From the NCBI RefSeq assembly GCF_013114825.1, contig NZ_JAAVLX010000009.1, forward strand, positions 273,457 to 337,456: DNA of 64,000 nt, in the 5' to 3' direction. How positions within the stretch are numbered: position 1 is the first letter of the stretch; every line of letters begins with the position of its first letter. Both the position numbers and the translations under genes were made by a program. This document shows positions 60,755-64,000 of the stretch, one piece after another. The stretch is from Bradyrhizobium australiense (GTDB taxonomy: Bacteria; Pseudomonadota; Alphaproteobacteria; Rhizobiales; Xanthobacteraceae). The notes beneath the pieces were generated by a model. The model was given only the letters and a program-made list of their open reading frames with translations, made no database searches and was not told the origin of the DNA.

Positions 60755-61471
60755 TCAGCCGGCAACCACCGTGCCGCGGCCGGTCCCGCGCAGGATCGCG
60801 CCGATCGAACCCGGCTCGGCGATCGAGAATACGATGATAGGCAGTGATGTCTCGCGGGCAAGCGCGAATGCGGTCGCGTCCATCACCTTGTAGTCGCCGG
60901 CAATCGCCTGCGAATGCGTCAGCCGATCGAAACGCTTGGCCGATGGGTCTTTTTTGGGGTCGGCGCTGTAAACGCCGTCGACGTTGGTGGCTTTGAGTAC
61001 CGCCTGTGCCCCGATTTCGGCCGCCCGCAGCACCGCGGTGGTGTCGGTGGTAAAGAACGGATTGCCGGTTCCGCCGCCGAGCAGGACGATTCGCCCATCG
61101 GCGAGGTATTTGTGCGCTGCACTGCGGGTGAACAGCTCGGAAATTTCGGGCATCACGAACGCCGACAGCGTCCGCGCCGGCGCGCCCTTGCGCTCGATAG
61201 CGGCTTCGAGCGCCAGGCAATTCATGATGGTGGCGAGCATGCCCATGGTGTCGCCGGTCGGGCGCGAGACGCCGCGCGAGGACACTTCCACGCCACGAAC
61301 GATGTTGCCGCCGCCGATCACGACGGCCACCTCGACGCCAAGCTTGTGGGCCGCGATGAGGTCGTCGGCGATGCGGTCAACGGTGGGCTGGTCGATGCCG
61401 AAAGAATGGCTGCCTGCGAGATACTCGCCTGAGAGCTTGATCACGACGCGACGATAGACCGGCTCAGCCAT
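60755..61471 (-). CDS. pyrH: UMP kinase
   Basis: 238 residues. Amino-acid-kinase fold: 'VVIKLSGEYLAG', 'VVIGGGNIVRG', 'DTMGMLATIMNCLAL', 'LLGGGTGNPFFTTDTTAVLRAAEI' (in pieces), 'KATNVDGVYSADPKKDP'. Phosphorylates UMP. Sits between tsf and frr as usual. Confidence 0.97.
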   Translation of the reverse strand: MAEPVYRRVVIKLSGEYLAGSHSFGIDQPTVDRIADDLIAAHKLGVEVAVVIGGGNIVRGVEVSSRGVSRPTGDTMGMLATIMNCLALEAAIERKGAPARTLSAFVMPEISELFTRSAAHKYLADGRIVLLGGGTGNPFFTTDTTAVLRAAEIGAQAVLKATNVDGVYSADPKKDPSAKRFDRLTHSQAIAGDYKVMDATAFALARETSLPIIVFSIAEPGSIGAILRGTGRGTVVAG

Positions 61472-61501
61472 TGCTTACGCTTCCCTCTCTCGCGCAGGCG
61501 A

Positions 61502-61525
61502 CTTCCGGCGCGATTGCGCCGGAAG
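61502..61525. other. Perfect 10-bp hairpin between tsf and pyrH
   Basis: CTTCCGGCGC (61502-61511) and GCGCCGGAAG (61516-61525) with loop GATT. A T-run (ATTTT) follows only in the plus direction, opposite to the genes, so it is not a simple terminator for tsf; an RNA processing or partial attenuation role is possible. Confidence 0.6.
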
Positions 61526-61541
61526 ATTTTGACTGCAGCGG

Positions 61542-62468
61542 TTACTTCTTGCCGCTGGCCGCCGCGACCTCGGCTGCGAAGTCGGATTCCTGCTTCTCGA
61601 CTCCCTCGCCGAGCATATATCGCACAAAGCCGGCAATCTTCACAGGCGCGCCGATCTTGCCTTCGGCTTCCTTCAGGACTTGCGCGACCGACTTGCCCTT
61701 TTCGTCGTGGATGAACGCCTGCTCCAAGAGACAGACTTCTTTGTAATAGGTCTTCAGGCCGGACTCGACGATCTTCTCGATCACGTTTTCCGGCTTGCCC
61801 TGCTGGCGGTACTTGTCGGCCAGCACGTCCTTTTCGCGCTTCACGATCTCGGGGTCGAGGCCGGACGGATCCAGCGCCTGCGGATTGGTCGCAGCCACAT
61901 GCATCGCAAGCTGTCGGCCGAGATGCGCGAGTTCATCGGTCTTGCCGGTGGATTCAAGCGCGACCAGCACGCCCATCTTGCCGGCGCCGTCGATCACGGC
62001 GCCATGGATGTAGCTCGACACCACGCCCTTGCCGACCTCGAGCGAGGCAGCACGGCGCAGCGTCATGTTCTCGCCGATGGTGGCGATCGCGTCCGAAATC
62101 GCGGTCTCGACCGTGACGCTGCCGACTTTCGCCGCCTTGATCTTCTCGACGTCGGCGCCGACGTTGAGCGCGACCTGTGCGATCATCTTGACGAGGCCCT
62201 GAAACTGCTCGTTGCGGGCGACGAAATCGGTCTCGGAGTTGACCTCGACCACGACACCCTTGGTACCCGACGTCACGGCGCCGATCAGGCCTTCCGCCGC
62301 GACGCGGCCGGCCTTCTTGGCAGCCTTCGATAGACCCTTCTTTCGCAGCCAGTCCTGGGCCGCCTGCATATCGCCCGAGGTTTCGGTGAGCGCTGCCTTG
62401 CAGTCCATCATGCCTGCGCCGGTCGATTCGCGCAGTTCCTTGACCATTGCCGCAGTGATCGTTGCCAT
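61542..62468 (-). CDS. tsf: Elongation factor Ts
   Basis: 308 residues. N-terminal UBA-like domain with 'ITAAMVKELRESTGAGMMDCKAAL' (in pieces), then the core 'VVVEVNSETDFVARNEQF' that contacts EF-Tu (TDFVAxN). Nucleotide exchange factor for EF-Tu. Follows rpsB by 128 bp that includes a hairpin. Confidence 0.97.
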   Translation of the reverse strand: MATITAAMVKELRESTGAGMMDCKAALTETSGDMQAAQDWLRKKGLSKAAKKAGRVAAEGLIGAVTSGTKGVVVEVNSETDFVARNEQFQGLVKMIAQVALNVGADVEKIKAAKVGSVTVETAISDAIATIGENMTLRRAASLEVGKGVVSSYIHGAVIDGAGKMGVLVALESTGKTDELAHLGRQLAMHVAATNPQALDPSGLDPEIVKREKDVLADKYRQQGKPENVIEKIVESGLKTYYKEVCLLEQAFIHDEKGKSVAQVLKEAEGKIGAPVKIAGFVRYMLGEGVEKQESDFAAEVAAASGKK

Positions 62469-62563
62469 CGTCTAATCCTTCTTGCCTGTGCGCTGCGACG
62501 CGGCGCGCGCCTTGCACCTGCCGTCGTCAGCTACAGGAATGCCGTATCTGGGGAACAGGACCG

Positions 62564-62584
62564 GTGGCCGGAAGACCCGGCCAC
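62564..62584 (-). other. Hairpin in the rpsB-tsf gap
   Basis: GTGGCCGG (62564-62571) pairs with CCGGCCAC (62577-62584) around a 5-base loop, 12 bp past the rpsB stop. It may lower read-through from rpsB to tsf. No strong T-run on the minus strand. Confidence 0.5.
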
Positions 62585-62596
62585 GCGGCGAACCAA

Positions 62597-63595
62597 TTAT
62601 TCCGCTTCCGCGGTCAGCGTCTTGGCCTGGGCAACCCAGGCATCGGCCCGGCTCGGAAGACCAACCTCTTCACCGATCTTGTGCGCGGTATCGTGGTCGA
62701 GTTCGGCAAGCTGCCAGTAGTGGAAGATGCCGAGATCGTTGAGTTTTTTCTCGATCGCCCCCGACACGCCGGTGAGCTTCTTGAGGTTATCGGCGGTGCC
62801 GCGCGGACCGGCGAGACCCTGGAAGCCGGTCGGCTGGGGCGCTGCCGGAACTTCCTCGCGGACCGGCTGAACGGCGGCGCCGATGTCGATGCCGGAGTCG
62901 CCTTGGGCGCGCGAAATGCCGTCGATGGCGGCGCGGGCAATCAGGTCGCAGTACAGCGAAATAGCGCGGCCGGCGTCGTCATTGCCCGGCACCACATAGG
63001 TGATGCCCTTGGGGTCGGAGTTGGTATCGACAATCGCGGCAACGGGAATGTTCAGCCGCTGCGCCTCCTGGATCGCGATGTCTTCCTTATTGGTGTCGAT
63101 CACGAAGATCATGTCGGGAAGCCCGCCCATGTCCTTGATGCCGCCGAGCGAACGGTCGAGCTTGTCGCGCTCCCTCTGCAACGTCAGCCGCTCCTTCTTG
63201 GTGTAGGAGTTGGCCTCGCCAGACGACAGCACCTCGTCGAGGTGACGCAGGCGCTTGATCGAGCCCGAAATCGTCTTCCAGTTGGTCAGCGTGCCGCCGA
63301 GCCAGCGCGAATTGACGAAATACTGCGCCGAGCGCTTGGCCGCATCGGCGACGCCGTCCTGCGCCTGGCGCTTGGTGCCGACGAACAGGATGCGGCCGCC
63401 CTTGGCGACCGTATCCGACACCGCCTGCAATGCGCGATGCAGCATCGGCACGGTCTGCGCGAGATCGATGATGTGGATATTGTTGCGGGCACCGAAAATG
63501 TAATCCGCCATCTTCGGATTCCAGCGGTGCGATTGGTGGCCAAAGTGCACGCCAGCTTCAAGGAGCTGACGCATGGAAAAATCGGGTAGCGCCAT
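62597..63595 (-). CDS. rpsB: 30S ribosomal protein S2
   Basis: 332 residues from ATG 63595 (MALPDFSMRQLLEAGVHFGH). S2 signatures 'AGVHFGHQSHRWNPKM', 'ARNNIHIIDL', 'SRWLGGTLTNWKTI', 'PDMIFVIDTNKEDIAIQEAQRLNIPVAAIVDTNSDP' (in pieces) and 'YVVPGNDDAGRAI'. The C-terminal extension of about 80 residues carries a helix-hairpin-helix-like segment ('LKKLTGVSGAIEKKLNDLGI'; in pieces) common in alphaproteobacterial S2. First gene of the translation string. Confidence 0.97.
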   Translation of the reverse strand: MALPDFSMRQLLEAGVHFGHQSHRWNPKMADYIFGARNNIHIIDLAQTVPMLHRALQAVSDTVAKGGRILFVGTKRQAQDGVADAAKRSAQYFVNSRWLGGTLTNWKTISGSIKRLRHLDEVLSSGEANSYTKKERLTLQRERDKLDRSLGGIKDMGGLPDMIFVIDTNKEDIAIQEAQRLNIPVAAIVDTNSDPKGITYVVPGNDDAGRAISLYCDLIARAAIDGISRAQGDSGIDIGAAVQPVREEVPAAPQPTGFQGLAGPRGTADNLKKLTGVSGAIEKKLNDLGIFHYWQLAELDHDTAHKIGEEVGLPSRADAWVAQAKTLTAEAE

Positions 63596-63777
63596 CGTGA
63601 TAGTTCTCCGGTTGGTTCCTCCGGAAACGTGTGAGCAAACGAGCCTGACTGGCCCGGCTGCCACCGGACGGCCTTTGAGAGCCATGTTTCCGTGTGAGAT
63701 GGCGCGCTATATAGCCGGATTCCAGCTGGAAGCAAGGAAATACAGCCGGTTTTTCGGTCTTCCAACCCCGCGATTTA

Positions 63778-63801
63778 GGGCCAGATCCGGGGATCTGGCC
63801 C
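63778..63801 (-). terminator. Hairpin after the low-complexity gene
   Basis: GGGCCAGATC (63778-63787) and GATCTGGCCC (63792-63801) form a perfect 10-bp stem with a 4-base loop, 9 bp past the stop of the minus-strand gene at 63811. The T-run is weak (TAAAT). Confidence 0.5.
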
Positions 63802-63810
63802 GTTAAACAA

Positions 63811-64000
63811 TCAGCATCGGGCGCCCGGCGGGCACTTCTTGGCCGCGGCCGCCGGAGCTGGCGCCGGACGCGATGGGGGTGGTGCGGCCATCCGAGGCGG
63901 CGGGGCTGGTGCCGCCATCCTTGGCGGTGGTGGTGCCGCCATCCGCGGCGGCGTTGCGGGTGCGGCCATACGCGGCGGCGGCGGGGGTGCGGCCATACGG
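63811..64000 (-). CDS. Pro/Ala/Met-Arg repeat protein, C-terminal part
   Basis: At least 63 residues, with its start beyond the window edge. The visible part is five to six tandem copies of PPPPRMAAP-like units, then a Pro/Ala tail and 'AAKKCPPGARC'. Low complexity with two Cys at the end. This resembles surface or lipoprotein-type Pro-rich proteins in Bradyrhizobium, but function is unknown. It could also be a shadow of repeats in another frame; the terminator-like hairpin after the stop favours a real gene. Confidence 0.5.
   Translation of the reverse strand, partial: RMAAPPPPPRMAAPATPPRMAAPPPPRMAAPAPPPRMAAPPPSRPAPAPAAAAKKCPPGARC

Overview
The window reads as chromosomal DNA of a Bradyrhizobium-like alphaproteobacterium (Nitrobacteraceae). 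Grounds: high GC throughout; a lipid A / outer membrane / translation gene string in the order usual for the group (gltX-gltA / lpxB-lpxI-lpxA-fabZ-lpxD-bamA-rseP-dxr-cdsA-uppS-frr-pyrH-tsf-rpsB); a trpD-trpC-moaC...moeA-lexA...comEC string; several small secreted proteins of rhizobial type; and three kinds of short intergenic palindromic repeat typical of these genomes. I see no rRNA, tRNA, CRISPR array, insertion sequence or prophage. The assignment to genus is an inference from recognised proteins.

Region by region. 0-9.7 kb: the tail of queF, a VOC protein, a GT-C-like membrane protein, then a possible operon of an AmrS-type radical SAM enzyme, an AT-rich Mth938-family gene and a secreted C13 (caspase-fold) peptidase; next a broken glutaminase-STAS-cNMP gene on the minus strand, an MFS transporter coupled to kdsA, and a NIPSNAP protein. 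9.8-17.3 kb: a two-component system followed by a phospholipid N-methyltransferase-like gene; pyrG and secG on minus; a XRE-cupin regulator, a small conserved protein and a GNAT acetyltransferase; tpiA on minus. 17.5-22 kb: a PpiD/SurA-type foldase, trpD, trpC, moaC. 22-31 kb: accessory DNA between moaC and moeA, with a 910-residue GGDEF-EAL protein, secreted or hypothetical proteins, ctpA, an old-yellow-enzyme oxidoreductase and a HAD phosphatase. 31-36.4 kb: moeA, lexA with a clear alphaproteobacterial SOS box, two small proteins, comEC.

36.5-44.2 kb: a second accessory block between comEC and gltX. It carries an SPW-repeat membrane protein, a glutamine synthetase of a type unlike the usual rhizobial GlnA, an archaeal-type fructose-1,6-bisphosphate aldolase/phosphatase, a phosphofructokinase with pyrophosphate-dependent signature residues, and glutaminyl-tRNA synthetase. 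44.3-64 kb: gltX and gltA on plus, then a nearly unbroken minus-strand run for lipid A synthesis, outer membrane assembly, isoprenoid and phospholipid precursors, and translation (rpsB-tsf-pyrH-frr). This run is interrupted only between lpxA and fabZ, by a secreted histidine phosphatase and a small secreted protein.

The most noteworthy items are the decayed glutaminase fusion (about 79 codons missing plus a frameshift), the GS / FBP aldolase-phosphatase / PPi-PFK trio, the radical SAM / Mth938 / C13 peptidase trio, and three 21-bp palindromic units inserted in frame in cdsA.
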